A stretch of DNA of 64,000 nt, from positions 41,740,501 to 41,804,500 of the forward strand of contig NC_080557.1 of assembly GCF_030253575.1 (NCBI RefSeq), given 5' to 3'. Positions 1 through 11,076 of the stretch are shown in pieces (position 1 is the first letter of the stretch; each line of letters starts with the position of its first letter). The stretch is from Rhododendron vialii (lineage: Eukaryota; Streptophyta; Magnoliopsida; Ericales; Ericaceae). The translations under genes and the position numbers were made by a program. A model generated the notes under the pieces. That model was not told where the DNA came from, searched no databases, and saw only the letters and a program-made list of their open reading frames with translations.

Positions 1-573
1 TAAGGGAAATAATTAAGTATTTATTTTTCAAATTAAAAGTGATGTACTACGAAAGAATGACCTGTCTTTTAACAAAAAGAAATAAAACCTTACTTCTCCC
101 GTCCCGATTTGTTTTGTCAACTTTTTGACTTTGACTTGTTCTAATTTGTTTGTCCGTTTGACTTTTAAATGGATAAATTCTTTTTTTGTCCTTAGTTTTT
201 TGAAATAAATTAACTTTTCAAAAAAAATGAAAGGTAAATATTGAAAAGTAAATTACTTTTAAGTGTAATAATTATGTTCTCTAAATAAATTGAATTCCCA
301 ACATTGAACAAACAAATTGATACGCATAGATTAAAAAATAAGATCGTAGAGAAACGGGGCCTTTATTTGTCAAATTAAAAATAACAAAACGTACACCTAA
401 TTAATGAAACCGGTACACAGATTAGATTAAAACCATCACACAACCAAACGACAAACAAACAAGCACAGTACCCCCTACAACTACTACGTACACTAGAAAA
501 CATAACACCATTAATTCCATCCTTTACTAGGATAATACTACTACGGACTAGGATGAAAACCTTCGACATCGAT
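1..573. other. AT-rich flank downstream of the thaumatin-like gene
   Basis: No gene is seen. On the minus strand an AATAAA-type polyadenylation signal (plus-strand TTTATT at about 362-367) lies about 210 bases past the stop of the thaumatin-like gene and could be its 3' end signal. A weak Stowaway-like terminus (CTCCCGTCCC) near 97 is too degenerate to call. Confidence 0.5.
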
Positions 574-1341
574 CTAGTGACAGAAAATGACCTTAAGCTC
601 CCTCGGCGACGAGCACTCGTGCGTCAACGACGGGCTATCGTGCCCGTACGTCACCGTCGCCGGGCACGCCTTCTTGAAGTACTCCGAATAAGTCGACGGC
701 TTGCACGTCTGCGGACTGTTGTACTGGTTCCTGCAGCACAGCTCGTCGGTCCTGAACGCCTCGCACCCGCTCTTGCACGCCACCACGGGCCCGTGTCCCG
801 CGGGTGACCGCAGCTGCAGCGTCTGGGGACACGTGGCGAGCAAGTCCGCTCGGCACCCCACGACGGGACAGTTGCCCTGCCCCTCGTGGGGCGTAATGGT
901 CATGGGGATGTTGAACCCGTCAACCAGGCTGACTGTGTAGGAGGACTGGTCCTTGTGGCCGTGGTGGAGGCTGAACTCGGCGAGGGAGGCGGGGGCGGCG
1001 CCGCCGGCCCCGGCGCACTCGAGGCGGCCGCCGCAGTCGCCGGTGGCGCAGGAGAGGTGGCCGGGGGCGGAGGCGGTGCAGCCGGTGCGGGCCCAGACCC
1101 GGCCGGCCCAGTGCTGGGCGGGGCCCGGGAAGGAGCGGTGGGAGAGCTTGTCGAGGTGGAAGCCGCCCCGTTCAAGGACAGGGAAGCCGGTGTTGGGCTG
1201 GATGGCGGGCCAGATTGGGTAGGGGCAGTTGTTGACTACGGTCATGATGAAGTCCGGGCGGGCTCCATTGGTGTTGGTGAAGATCAGGGTAAGGAGGAGA
1301 GAGAAGCAGGAGAGAGAGAGAAGAGATGAAGAAGAGGACAT
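574..1341 (-). CDS. thaumatin-like protein (PR-5 family), secreted
   Basis: Encodes 255 residues in one uninterrupted frame. Residues 1-26 form a hydrophobic signal peptide, so the product should enter the secretory pathway and reach the apoplast or vacuole. Sixteen cysteines follow, the number that makes the eight disulphides of the thaumatin fold. The family signature is at residues 94-109 (GHLSCATGDCGGRLEC), with Leu where Gly or Phe is usual at the third position. Acidic-cleft residues are visible as R81 (WAGR), E122 (LAEF), D141 (VDGFN) and D166 (CRAD). The protein ends ELKVIFCH. Length is typical of large thaumatin-like proteins. The LERGGF segment near residue 56 places it with the plant clade having that block rather than with osmotin. 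Members are linked to defence or to beta-glucan binding; the actual role is not shown here. The coding region is strongly GC-rich against its AT-rich surroundings. Confidence 0.95.
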   Translation of the reverse strand: MSSSSSLLSLSCFSLLLTLIFTNTNGARPDFIMTVVNNCPYPIWPAIQPNTGFPVLERGGFHLDKLSHRSFPGPAQHWAGRVWARTGCTASAPGHLSCATGDCGGRLECAGAGGAAPASLAEFSLHHGHKDQSSYTVSLVDGFNIPMTITPHEGQGNCPVVGCRADLLATCPQTLQLRSPAGHGPVVACKSGCEAFRTDELCCRNQYNSPQTCKPSTYSEYFKKACPATVTYGHDSPSLTHECSSPRELKVIFCH

Positions 1342-1422
1342 TGTTTTGTTTTTTTTAGAGTGGGCTAGCTAACCTGAGAGGGAGACCTGGTGTTAAGGAG
1401 GTGAAGGGGGGGGATGGCGTGG

Positions 1423-1429
1423 TTTTATA
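1423..1429 (-). promoter_or_regulatory. TATA box of the thaumatin-like gene
   Basis: The minus strand reads CCTATAAAACC here, about 82 bases upstream of the ATG, which predicts transcription starting near 1395. It is the only good TATA motif in the interval between the ATG and the CACTA element that begins at 1533. Confidence 0.6.
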
Positions 1430-1471
1430 GGCACACGAGGTGGGTGTCGGTTTACCGACGATGAAATTTTC

Positions 1472-1493
1472 GGGGGGGGGGGGGGGGGGGGGG
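1472..1493. repeat. uninterrupted run of 22 G
   Basis: A pure G homopolymer about 45 bases upstream of the TATA box of the thaumatin-like gene. Such a run may form a quadruplex, and its length is also likely to vary or be mis-sequenced. Confidence 0.9.
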
Positions 1494-1679
1494 AGGGGGT
1501 AGCAAGTGACCCGGCTGACGTGGTATTTGAGCCACTACTACAATAATAGATATATGCCACACTAAGGATATTCATAAAGATTACGGTTTTCAGTAAAAGC
1601 GTGATAAAAAATAATTCTTAAATTTTTTTTATCTCAGTTTAAGTTCAAAGCTAAGATAAAAAGTGTGTTTTAGTGCGAA

Positions 1680-2025
1680 ATAAAAGACCTCGCTCTTACG
1701 GCGAGATAAAAGAAAAAACAACCACACCCTTGCGGTGTGATAAAAGATTTTAGGGCAAAAAAAAAATGAGATAAAAGATCTCGCTCTCGTGGCAAGATAA
1801 AACAGAAAAGACCTTACCCATGTGGTGTGATAAAAAAGAGAAAAGACCTCACCCTTGTAGCGTGATAAAAGATTTTAGGGCGGAAAAGAATAAAATAAAA
1901 GATCTCACTTTTATAGCAAGATAAAAGAAAAAAGATCTCACTCTTGTACCGTGATAAAAAAAAAATTTAGCGCAGAAAAAAGTGAGATAAATGATCTCAC
2001 TTTTGCGGCAAGATAAAAAATCTAC
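1680..2025. repeat. left subterminal repeat array of the CACTA element
   Basis: Imperfect repeats of roughly 30-40 bases built from 'gAGATCTCrCTCTTGTrGC' followed by 'rAGATAAAAGA'. The block is repeated about eight times with a purine-rich spacer. In CACTA elements such arrays bind the transposase. Confidence 0.6.
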
Positions 2026-2231
2026 CCATTTAGGCGCGCAGTCTGAATTTTCACGTGGACAGGCTGGTACTCATTTAGATAGACTTTGAAAAGTTATGTG
2101 AGGAAAACGATGTCGTTTAAGAACTTTGAAAAATTCTTTTTTTCTTTTTTACAAAAGGTAAGAAGATAAGCCTTAATTACACTTATACCAAATTTTTTTT
2201 ACGTTTCATCTTCATCTTCATGCCCATAAAG

Positions 2232-2234
<3 letters not shown>

Positions 2235-2269
<35 letters not shown>
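2235..2269. repeat. (GA)n microsatellite
   Basis: About 17 uninterrupted GA units inside the CACTA element. Confidence 0.9.
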
Positions 2270-2271
<2 letters not shown>

Positions 2272-3029
2272 CAAATCCCACAACTGGGTTCCATCAGTGC
2301 CTAGTTGTTTTTTCGACGACGGGCGGACTGTTCCATTAGTAACCGATTTTCACATGGGCGAGCTGTGATTTTATGGTTTATTGTAGCAGTGTAGTTATTT
2401 CGAATGTCTTCCAAGTATTTGTTTGACACATTAGGTAAAAAAATAATTATATTATTATGGCTTAACCTTGTCTGAAAATGATTAAAATCTAATCGGCCGG
2501 GAAGCCACCATTGAAATTAAAGTTCAATATAAACACAAAATCTATGTGAAATGGTTAGTTTATAAATAAAAAAAATCTAAAGTTTGTCTATAATATTATA
2601 ATCTGCAGGTTGTGATAATTTTTATAAAAGTACAAAGCTCACACTATAACAAAAAACACTATTGTCTACTAAATTTACTAGCTAAGATTAAATTTTTCGC
2701 CCCAAGAAAAACCTTTTGTGACCAATAACTAATTTTGATTGGCAAAAGATCTGTTGTCATATTTTTAAAATTTTTTAAACTATGTTTGTATATGTATTTT
2801 TATATATTTTAATATCATGTTAGTTGCATTTCAAAAAAATCAGCAAATTTTAAGGGGGGAAAAAAAAGTTTTTTCCACTTTAGGAAGTAAGTATAATATT
2901 TTTGTTTTTTTAATGTAACAGAAGTTATTGGCTAGCTTAGTCATAAGGGCTTTGGAAATCAACTAAGGGTGCGTGGGTTCAAAACTTGGCAATGACAAAA
3001 AAAGATGGTCTAGTAGATACAAAGAAAAG

Positions 3030-3350
3030 ATCACGCGTAATGATTTTTCATCTCAGCTTATGGTGTGATCGTTTTGAACTTTCAATCACGGTTATAGACC
3101 GTGATCTAAAGTAATATACAATCACACCCAGAAAAGAGAAACAATCACGCCAAAAAAAAATAATCACAGCTTATAACAGTGATAAAAGAGAAATGATCAT
3201 GCCTTTTGGCCGTGATTGTTTCTCTCTTTTAATCACGGTTTATAACCGTGATAAAAAAAATGACTTACAATCACACACATATCCATCATGGTAGTAGGAG
3301 CGTGATGAAAAACTTACCATCACGGCCAATAGCTGTGATCTTTATGATTT
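3030..3350. repeat. right subterminal array of short hairpins in the CACTA element
   Basis: Repeated near-palindromes of the form ATCACGGTTATAGACCGTGAT or ATCACAGC-TATAA-CAGTGAT, spaced by A-rich linkers. Each unit can fold on itself. The last unit runs directly into the right terminal inverted repeat. Confidence 0.6.
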
Positions 3351-4473
3351 ATTGTAGTAATGAGCGGGTACATTCGAATCGTCCAAAAGTGTATTGAGCT
3401 GTCCAGATTAAAAAAACTCTTTCTCCTTTCACCTCCACACTCTCTCTTTTCTTTTTCTCTTCAAATTCGAGCTGTCCAAAATTAAAATGAACTGCTAGAA
3501 TGTACCGAGCGGAGATCACGTGGTACCCATTCGAAAAATTTCCCGTACTCAGGAGGATGGTGGATTATGATATGGTTGTAAAAGGTCTAATTTAGCCCCT
3601 CTGATTTGTTTTGTAGTAGTAGTGCATAAGCATTTGTACAGGCCATGGTTTTTGCTTCCTCTATTTGTCGCTTACGATATGGGGTGGGTATGCTTTTCAG
3701 ATGGGTCGATATTGGCAGGATTTTCAATGGCGTCATTAAACATAAATTGCTAACCCTAGGAGTTCGGCTGGGTGACCGTAAGAAAGCAAATAAATACTGT
3801 TTCATGAGGTTATAGATGATCGAGAAATATGAATTTCACTTTTGGACAAAAAAAAAAGAGAAATAGTTTGTAGATAAAGTAGAAAAGATATGGAGTTGGC
3901 GAAGAAGAGAAGAAAAAAATATCAATTGAAACATGCGTATATACAAATTTTGGAACTTGTTAATTTATGTGATGTAGGGTCGACAAATTTTGATTATTGA
4001 ATAATGTTGCTAGTTTTGGTTATCCAAAGCTTAAAATTTGATTATTTCTAAGGATGTTGTTAAGTTTGATTATACCATTGTGAGCCATCTTTTGCACAAA
4101 TATTGTTAACTTTAAAAACAATTAGATTTTGATAATACCACTGTGGATGGCCTTAGAGATTATCCCCGTTCGTTATCTTCAAAGACCCAGAATTAATCGA
4201 GGTGCAGACATTGCCTAGACATCTGGTTATTAAAAATAAATTGCTCATGCTGTAACTACATAAGGTTGAAATCGAATGATATTCCTTTTTGGACGAGGGG
4301 ATCCCAAGCGGCCAAGCCAGTGCATCAGGTTAATGTTTGAAATGTCGGGGACTAAAATATTTCCTATGTTTACATTGGAAACTAAAATTAGATGAAGCAA
4401 ATATTTTGGGACTAAAAAGGTGAATTAGTCTTTTTTAAGAGCACGAAGAATGTAATTGTAAAATACTACACAT

Positions 4474-4611
4474 CTATTTTGGGTAGTGATTTTGCCACAC
4501 CCTTTTTTGATAATGCCACACTCTGTAAGTGTATTTTTTGGTGCAAAAATATACTTGCAGGGTGTGGCATTATCAAAAAATGGTGTGGCAAAATCATTTC
4601 CCCTATTTTGG
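4474..4611. mobile_element. foldback MITE bracketed by 9-bp direct repeats
   Basis: The sequence is nearly one hairpin: TTTTGCCACACCC and TTGATAATGCCACAC on the left arm are mirrored by GTGTGGCATTATCAA and GGTGTGGCAAAATC on the right. Direct repeats CTATTTTGG at 4474-4482 and 4603-4611 bracket it. A 9-bp duplication points to the Mutator superfamily. The end sequence (GGGAAATGA on the right arm) is like that of two other small families here. Confidence 0.6.
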
Positions 4612-4641
4612 CGAGGAAACACAACAATAAACTAACGAGTA

Positions 4642-4809
4642 ATTATACAATAGTCCGGGAGCACCGCCACGTGTTACTCCGGACCATTTAATAATCACAC
4701 ATTTTTGTAGGATCCATACACTTAGTGATAGACCCCCACAAAAATGTGTTGTTTGTTCTAAAGTAGTCCGAAGTACCATGCGGCGGTGCTTCTGGAATAT
4801 TTGTATAAT
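4642..4809. mobile_element. foldback MITE, ends ATTATACAA
   Basis: Left end ATTATACAATAGTCC and inner block GAGCACCGCC are mirrored on the right by GGCGGTGCTTC and TTGTATAAT. The middle also pairs (ACACATTTTTGTAGG with CCACAAAAATGTGT). No clear target-site duplication, so the superfamily is unknown. Confidence 0.5.
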
Positions 4810-4876
4810 TTCGCTGAACTATGCAACTACAACTGCCAAATTCACATAGTACTACAGTAATATCCTTTGTGTAGCG

Positions 4877-5005
4877 ATAATACTAAAACTGTTTTTTGTT
4901 TGGACCAAAATTTCATCGCATAAAAGTCTTGTACACTGCACATAATACAAGCACTTTGTGCACTAAAATTTTAACACCAACAAAAACAGTTTTGGCATTA
5001 TCATT
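4877..5005. mobile_element. possible foldback MITE
   Basis: GATAATACTAAAACTGTTTT at the left is mirrored by AAAACAGTTTTGGCATTATC at the right, with further pairing inside. No target-site duplication was identified. Confidence 0.4.
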
Positions 5006-5869
5006 TTTCTAACATTTTCATGCAGTATTTATATGCACAACTTTAGTTAACCACCCTAACAAAATCTGTGACTGTGATTAAAATTTTAAAAAAATAAAAC
5101 AGAGAGAAAACCCCCCTTAACAAAAACCGACTGGAAAGACGATGAGCAGTAGCTGCTAGCATTATTGGTGGTTGCTTTTACAGAAAGGAGTAGGAGTATT
5201 TTTTATTTATTACTGTAGTTTGTTTTCAGGCAAGGCAATCCGGGTGCCAGCTCCCTCCCATTGGAGGTCAGTAAAAAACAAGGTCCCATTGGAGCCAGCC
5301 ACTAGATCCCTGACCATCTCATCCCTACCCTTAATTTATTCGTTGAACCTAAAAAGTGGAGTAAAAGCAGACAGAGGAGATACTTTTACAGGCATTGCCG
5401 CATTGATGAAGATTCGTCGGCAACGTTTCACTCCCGAGGGGACGACTCATCAGATGGGGTAGAGTGAGTAGAATATGCCTATATTTATACCACTCCTACT
5501 CCATTCCAATATAGTCAGAGAGGGAAATCGTGAAGGAAAGACAAATAGGTACATCGGGGACTGTGAGAGTGGATATACATCATCAACCCCACTGGACCAC
5601 TGACAGAGACCCCCGTTTCCACTCTTAGCCGGGATCGAAAAATCGATTGAAACTAAAAAAATTAGATCGGATTGAATTTTTTAAATCGGTCGAATAATTT
5701 TGATCAAAATTTAATTTATAAAATTTTATAAATTGAAAAAATAATTTTGATCCGATTTATATATATATAAAAACATAGGGAAGGAGAAATGAACCTTGAA
5801 AGATTAGAAGGATCTCCCCTCTTTTGGTGTATATTGGTCTAATAAATATATTTATTATATAAAATCAAT

Positions 5870-5905
<36 letters not shown>

Positions 5906-7642
5906 TAAACTGTTTTTTAAGGCTTAATTATGTTTTTATGAGTTTTTTTTTATGTATTAGGCTCAAAATTGATTATTTTTTGTTGGGCCCAAAAAAAGGG
6001 GGTTGAATTACGGGTTTTTGGTTGATATTTTTGTGGGTTGAAGTGTGAATATTTTGATATGTTGGGCTCAAAATATTGCTCATGAATGAAAACCGGATAA
6101 ATCAGGCCGAAACTGGTTGAGCCGATCGAAACCAGACCGTATTATCTCAATCGGTTCCGGTTTCTAAAAATCTCAAATTGAATAACCGGTTTCGACCGAA
6201 AAATACTCCAAAACTGGTTGAAACCGGATCGGTATCACCCCTAACTAACAACAAAAATCACTAAAAATTTAACGCATTTTTTACCATTTAGTTTTTATTA
6301 ACAAAAAAAACTTTCAACGTTTTACCATCTCGTTTCCACTATCAAAAAAATTATCAACAAACGTTATTTTTGCTATAGTAACTTTACTCACAAACCATCA
6401 ACAACTTATTTATTACTGGAATAAATGTGCAACATTTTTTTTGAGGGTCATCGCAAAAAATCAGTTTAATCTAATACCTATAGATGCTCGATCTGATTAT
6501 TGACTTTTCAAGATTCTGAAATCTCTGAATGAAAAGTTAGATGATTGAATTTTAACACCTATAAGTATCGAATTGAGCTAATTTCATACAGGCGTCATCG
6601 AAAAAATACTTTTACATTAAATAAACGACTTAAATTATTTATGTGAGACTGGAGTGGGTCCCACACTATAATCCTTGTAGCTAGTTGGGTTGTATAAAAA
6701 ATTTGTAAGCATAGTAACTTTGTCACTTCCACCATGAAACATTGTCACGTCGCAAGGAATTCTCATTTTAGTTGGTTTAGACTAAATCTATGCCTTGTGA
6801 CAGTCCGTCCTCTTAGACGATAGCTATGGTTCGAATCGGACATTTCATTGGCGGGTATGAAGTTTCTATGATTACGCCCAAGGAGAGTTGCTACGCTGGT
6901 TGCATCCTCCCACCCTTTTGATTACTATAAAAAACAAAGGTTTGAGTTTCTTTCTCTCTCTTTTTTTGAAAGGATGTTTGAGTTCCTTTCCGGTTTTTTT
7001 ATAAAGGGACCCGCATACTATAACATAGCTTCTTCCGATAGGCAACATAATTCATCCATATTCTAAAGTCGGCATAGTTCCACTAAACTTTTAGGCAAAT
7101 AAATTGATTTTGTCATTGTTTGAATTTTATTTGCATTTGTTAGTTTTGCACTATACTTTTATGGATTATTGATTTATTAGTTTTTTTTTGTGCTTAAAAT
7201 TAGATATTTTCATAAATATTTGAATAATAGTAAAAAAAATACAATTTTCCTATCTCTTTCACCGATACGAAGCAATAATCTACAAAGATTTGGCAAAAAA
7301 GTAATAAACGCGGTTTTTTTTTGAACAAGATCAAAACCTCCAAAAATTGTAAAACGTTAAGCGGAATGGGGCCGTAGTTTAGTTGCATTCCTCCGCTCCG
7401 ATATAATTGAAAGTGGAGCGCGAAAATCAATTTCTTTTGAGAAATTAGGAAGTCTAATGTGTACACACATTAATGAATTTGTTTTGTTGGTGAAAAGTTC
7501 GAGTTTTGAAACGGAGCTGCGAGTGCCTCTCTGGGCCTACTTTGATCCCCAGGTCAATGGGCTGGGTCGAAACTGGAGCCGACTGAGGGTTAAACTGGAT
7601 CTCTACGTTTATTTTGGGCCATCCTAGACCAAGGAAAAAAAT

Positions 7643-7784
7643 GGGAAAATGACGGCCCAGGACTTGTTTTGATAATTAATACTCGTCAAGGACATGCTGA
7701 GAACATTTGTTAATATTGAAAATGTCATTGACGGATATTAATTATCAAACACGTCCTAAACACGTCCTTGGCCGTCATTTTCCC
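7643..7784. mobile_element. Mutator-type MITE, copy 1 (GGGAAAATGACGG family)
   Basis: Begins GGGAAAATGACGGCCCAGGA and ends with the mirror image CCTTGGCCGTCATTTTCCC. TTTTGATAATTAATA in the left arm is mirrored by TATTAATTATCAAA in the right, so most of the 142 bases can pair. Flanks are A-rich (gaaaaaaat and aaaaaaaaa), compatible with a 9-bp duplication. It shares arms with copies at 34979-35111 and 47621-47751. Confidence 0.7.
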
Positions 7785-8553
7785 AAAAAAAAAAAAAAAA
7801 CCTAAAGATCCAAACATAGTCGGTCCATGCCTTTCGGGCATGGATTTATTTCTTCGACATATGCTGAAAAAGTTTATACTAGCACTAATTAACAATATCA
7901 AGACCCCGGTACGAAGGGCATCAAACTCATCTACGTAAAATTGAACTCACAACTTCATCGCACTAAATCCAACCAGTGGACAAGCTGTCCTAACACATTA
8001 CCTACTTGTTTCGGGTCCGTTAGTTTTCCTCTCTTAATTTGGTCTCATTAAGGGTCCATTTCAAGTTCTTGGGCCTATAAAAGCCCCAAACCTGAGCAAT
8101 ACACTGCAGCCCACACAAATGGAAAATCACACTACCTTTTTTTTTTGTTGGTAAATCGAGGGTTTTCCGAAAGAGTATATAGAGTATATAAGAAAGATCT
8201 ACCTACATATAGGCATTTTTACTTGCGCTTATTTTCAGCAAAGGGAAAGTTGAATAAAAAAAAAACATGCGCAAATCGTAGATAAAATAACTGATCGGCC
8301 CAAGATTCTTAGGCATCATTTTTCCTTTTAATTTTATACGAAAAAAAGTCGTATGTAAAAAAACTCGTATGGAAAAGAAGAAAAGAAGAAGAAAAAAATA
8401 GCTGTAAAACATGGTTAGAGACAAAACAAACCTGGAAAGGTAGCGAAATTTCTTGACGACTTACGGAAGTCATTAAAAGTAAGAAACCTCAGTTCCAAAA
8501 AATCACAGACCTAATAGTGACCATCAGAAAGTAAAAAGTAGTATTTCGTAACT

Positions 8554-8870
8554 AAGGGGGCGTTTGGTAATCTTTTTGTTTTCAGTTTTTTGTTTTTGTT
8601 TTTATTTTTTGAAAACTAATGAAGAAAACTTGTTTGGTAACAAGTTTCTACCTTTTTGGTTTTCATAAACATTTTTAGAGTTTTTGTAAACTATGGAAAC
8701 TGCAAAAAGGTATTTTTCCCAGTTTTTTTTTTTTTTTTGTTGAGAAATACAAGTATTACCAAACATGTTTCTTATTTTTGTTTTTATAAAAACATAAACC
8801 TGTTTCTACTTTCTACTTCTAGTTTCTTAAAAACGAAAAACTGAAATAGTTACCAAATGCACCCTAAATG
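8554..8870. mobile_element. hAT-like MITE, TIR GGGGGCGTTTGGTAA
   Basis: Left end GGGGGCGTTTGGTAAT and the reverse complement of the right end GGGTGCATTTGGTAAC match well. The interior is rich in T runs and has mirrored CAGTTTTT blocks. Flanking 8-mers agree at only about 5 of 8 positions. Boundaries are approximate. Confidence 0.45.
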
Positions 8871-8883
8871 GGTGCAGATACCA

Positions 8884-9124
8884 AGGCTCTATTAGGTAAA
8901 GTTGTCAGGTTTTTGTTTATTTATTAAAAAACAAAAACAAAAAACATGTTTGGTGATCATAAGGCCATCAAAACTATTTTCAAAACAAATGAAAAACTTA
9001 ATTTTTGTGTTTCTAGAATTTTCGTAAACCAGTGGAATTGATAACACAAACATATTTATGTTGTCTGTTTCAAAAAATATCATAAACAAAAAACCGGAAA
9101 TAAATTTTTTTTCCAAACAGAGTC
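8884..9124. mobile_element. possible MITE, TIR GGCTCTATTAGG / GGACTCTGTTTGG
   Basis: Imperfect inverted ends with mirrored AAACAAAAACA and TTTTTGTTTAT-type blocks inside. It lies directly after the preceding MITE. No good target-site duplication. Confidence 0.35.
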
Positions 9125-9472
9125 CAAGTGAATGAGGTTAATGATTTTCCGAACTAATGGCATGCAGATTGCAAATCACGCCTACTCAATTAGGTGGCAA
9201 TGATGCAAAACTTGAAAATCTTTCCCGTGACTTACCGTGCAAATCATGTACTATTCTTTGCCTCCCATCTCACCCAAAATTTTCATCTATTCACATTAGG
9301 TAAAAGGAGCACATGAGGAGATTAAAAAGGGCGACAACAAGGACCCAAATACAGGTATCGACCCTGGTAAAGGAACATATCACCCGATATGACAAACTGG
9401 TCTTAAAGAGTCAATGCTGAAGAAAATAAAATAATAATGCACGCTCGCCACCATAAATACCTGGGCTTTGTT

Positions 9473-9899
9473 TGTTTGAATGGAAAATATTTTTCGGTAA
9501 AATGTTTTTACCTATTTTCTGGTGTTTGCTTGCGTTTAAAATGAAAAAAATATTTTACATGTAAAACATTTTCCATCAATTGGATGCAAATGACTACTTA
9601 CCTTTAAATCTTCCATAAGTTATTTTTTAAAATAAACCTGTTGCCTTCTACTGCAATTCTCACTGCTCAGTTTTCTCGATCGTCAGTCTTGACTTACGTT
9701 CAATTCCAATAATCTTAGATCTCTCTACCGTTTAAGCCACACGCACTCCCCCCCCCCCCCCCCCCCCTCTACACTATTTTGTTGATTTCTGAAAATATTT
9801 TTAAGTGTCAACCAAACACCGAAAAATAAAAGTTTGAATTTTGTTTTCTGAAAAAATATTTTACATTGTAAAACATTTTACATTGAAACAAACAGAGAC
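9473..9899. mobile_element. hAT-like MITE, TIR GGSCTYTGTTTGTTT
   Basis: The left end GGGCTTTGTTTGTTTGAATG is mirrored by the right end (reverse strand GGTCTCTGTTTGTTTCAATG). The motif TAAAACATTTTAC or TAAAATGTTTT recurs on both arms. Flanking 8-mers match at about 5 of 8 positions. Confidence 0.5.
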
Positions 9900-10694
9900 C
9901 TAATTCCATTTTATTTTTGAGTTTGGGAAAGAGGAGAAAAGCCATCCCTCATCATCCATCCATCAAAAAACAAATGGAAATGTGCTTTCGACATAGTAGA
10001 GTTCAATATATAAGCAGAAGAATGTAACTGGGGAAAAAAATCACTGACGGCGAATTAATAAGGTTGATTGAAAATATTGGCCACCAAAAAAGGGGAGAAA
10101 ATTGTGGTGATCTTTCATCCAGACCAAATTGAAACAGTTCTAATGATGAAAGACACCAAAATCAATATAAAGGCATTCATTAGAGTCAAAATGGCATGAG
10201 TACCACTAGTGTCATGATGAAAGAGCCGCAAATGCTTATAAGACAGTTAAAAGTGAATGCACTACACCAGTACACCTCCAAAGTAGATTAAACACAACGT
10301 CAAAAAGGGTAAGCATCATGTCATGATACCCGTGAATGACCATAATGGTCCATTTCCCTGTTAGTAGAGGCAAAAACATGAACAAATTTCGTATGCGAGA
10401 CTCCCAATTATAACCGGATATTGGAAGGAAACAGGTAAACAGTCAGACTTCCACTGTCCCACATTTACACTTTTTTACACTTTGAAAGAGTCAGATTCAT
10501 CTATTTTTCTAGACCATATCTTGTGATGAGTTCGTTTTGTAAATATTTACACTAACAACGATCAAATAAAAGACGAGGCTTGTGTAGTTCACTTAACTTG
10601 TAACTAGATATTTTGCTACCGCTTGATGTCTTCTGGTGTTCTACAAAAGGTAGTATGAATATGTAGATGAAGAACTTGCGTGCATGTTGTGTGT

Positions 10695-10696
<2 letters not shown>

Positions 10697-10739
<43 letters not shown>
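10697..10739. repeat. (AG)n microsatellite
   Basis: About 21 AG units roughly 180 bases upstream of the TATA box of the CLE-like gene. Confidence 0.9.
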
Positions 10740-10742
<3 letters not shown>

Positions 10743-10917
10743 AGTGCTCAATATGCATATTAGAGGGTCCCTACATCGGCATGCCGACAGCATGGCTCAA
10801 GCACTCAGAAGAAAATAATGCAAGACTTGACGAAATTTATCATGGATGAAATGATGACTAGAAAGAAGTCAACCCATAATAAGGAGAAATCCAGCTTTCT
10901 AATCTTATCACTTTCTC

Positions 10918-10925
10918 TATATATA
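10918..10925 (+). promoter_or_regulatory. TATA box of the CLE-like gene
   Basis: CTCTATATATAGG lies about 150 bases before the ATG at 11077, which would give a leader of roughly 120 bases. Confidence 0.5.
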
Positions 10926-11076
10926 GGCATAGGATCCCAAGCATTTTTAACAAACATTCCATGTTTTTCAAGTTTGGTCATGATTACCAAAGATACTCAT
11001 GTTGGAACTTCTCTTTAACATCAAGTCCCCACCCTCTCAGTCCCATTTTATCATTGAACCAAGCTCAAGCCCCCCG

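Larger units (their letters stand above)
1533..3362. mobile_element. non-autonomous CACTA (En/Spm-type) DNA transposon
   Basis: The left end reads CACTACTACAATAA and the right end, reverse-complemented, reads CATTACTACAATAA (13 of 14 match). The element is bracketed by a 3-bp duplication, AGC at 1530-1532 and AGC at 3363-3365, the target-site length of CACTA elements. Both subterminal zones carry many short repeats (about 1680-2020 and 3030-3350), another mark of this superfamily. There is no transposase frame inside. A further right-end-like sequence at 2378-2391 (CACTGCTACAATAA on the reverse strand) suggests an internal end duplication or nested relative. The element begins about 100 bases upstream of the TATA box of the thaumatin-like gene. 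Confidence 0.7.
3363..10900. other. 7.5-kb gene-free stretch with degenerate and miniature transposons
   Basis: No convincing coding sequence. The clearest contents are listed separately: foldback elements at 4474-4611, 4642-4809 and about 4877-5005, a GGGAAAATGACGG element at 7643-7784, and hAT-like MITEs near 8554-8870 and 9473-9899. A region at 3960-4153 resembles the GAGCATCCACAATG family found at 24.6-25.3 kb. Between 5626 and 6242 lies a sequence ending CACCCCTA that may be a decayed hAT relative. A 96-codon open frame at 5172-5462 matches nothing I recognise. A 20-base C run is near 9748-9767. Confidence 0.5.

Noticed and set aside
886-1329. Plus-strand 147-codon open frame opposite the thaumatin-like gene
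   Set aside because: It is the GC-rich antisense shadow of a well-supported gene and has a low-complexity Gly/Ala/Glu composition.
1680-2025. Regular repeats that could be mistaken for a CRISPR array
   Set aside because: The repeats are imperfect, the spacers are near-constant A-rich linkers, and the genome is a plant's. They lie just inside a CACTA end.
2640-3362. A separate CACTA element starting at the CACTATAACAAAAAAC motif
   Set aside because: The motif near 2642 has no matching 3-bp duplication with 3362, whereas 1533 does (AGC on both sides).
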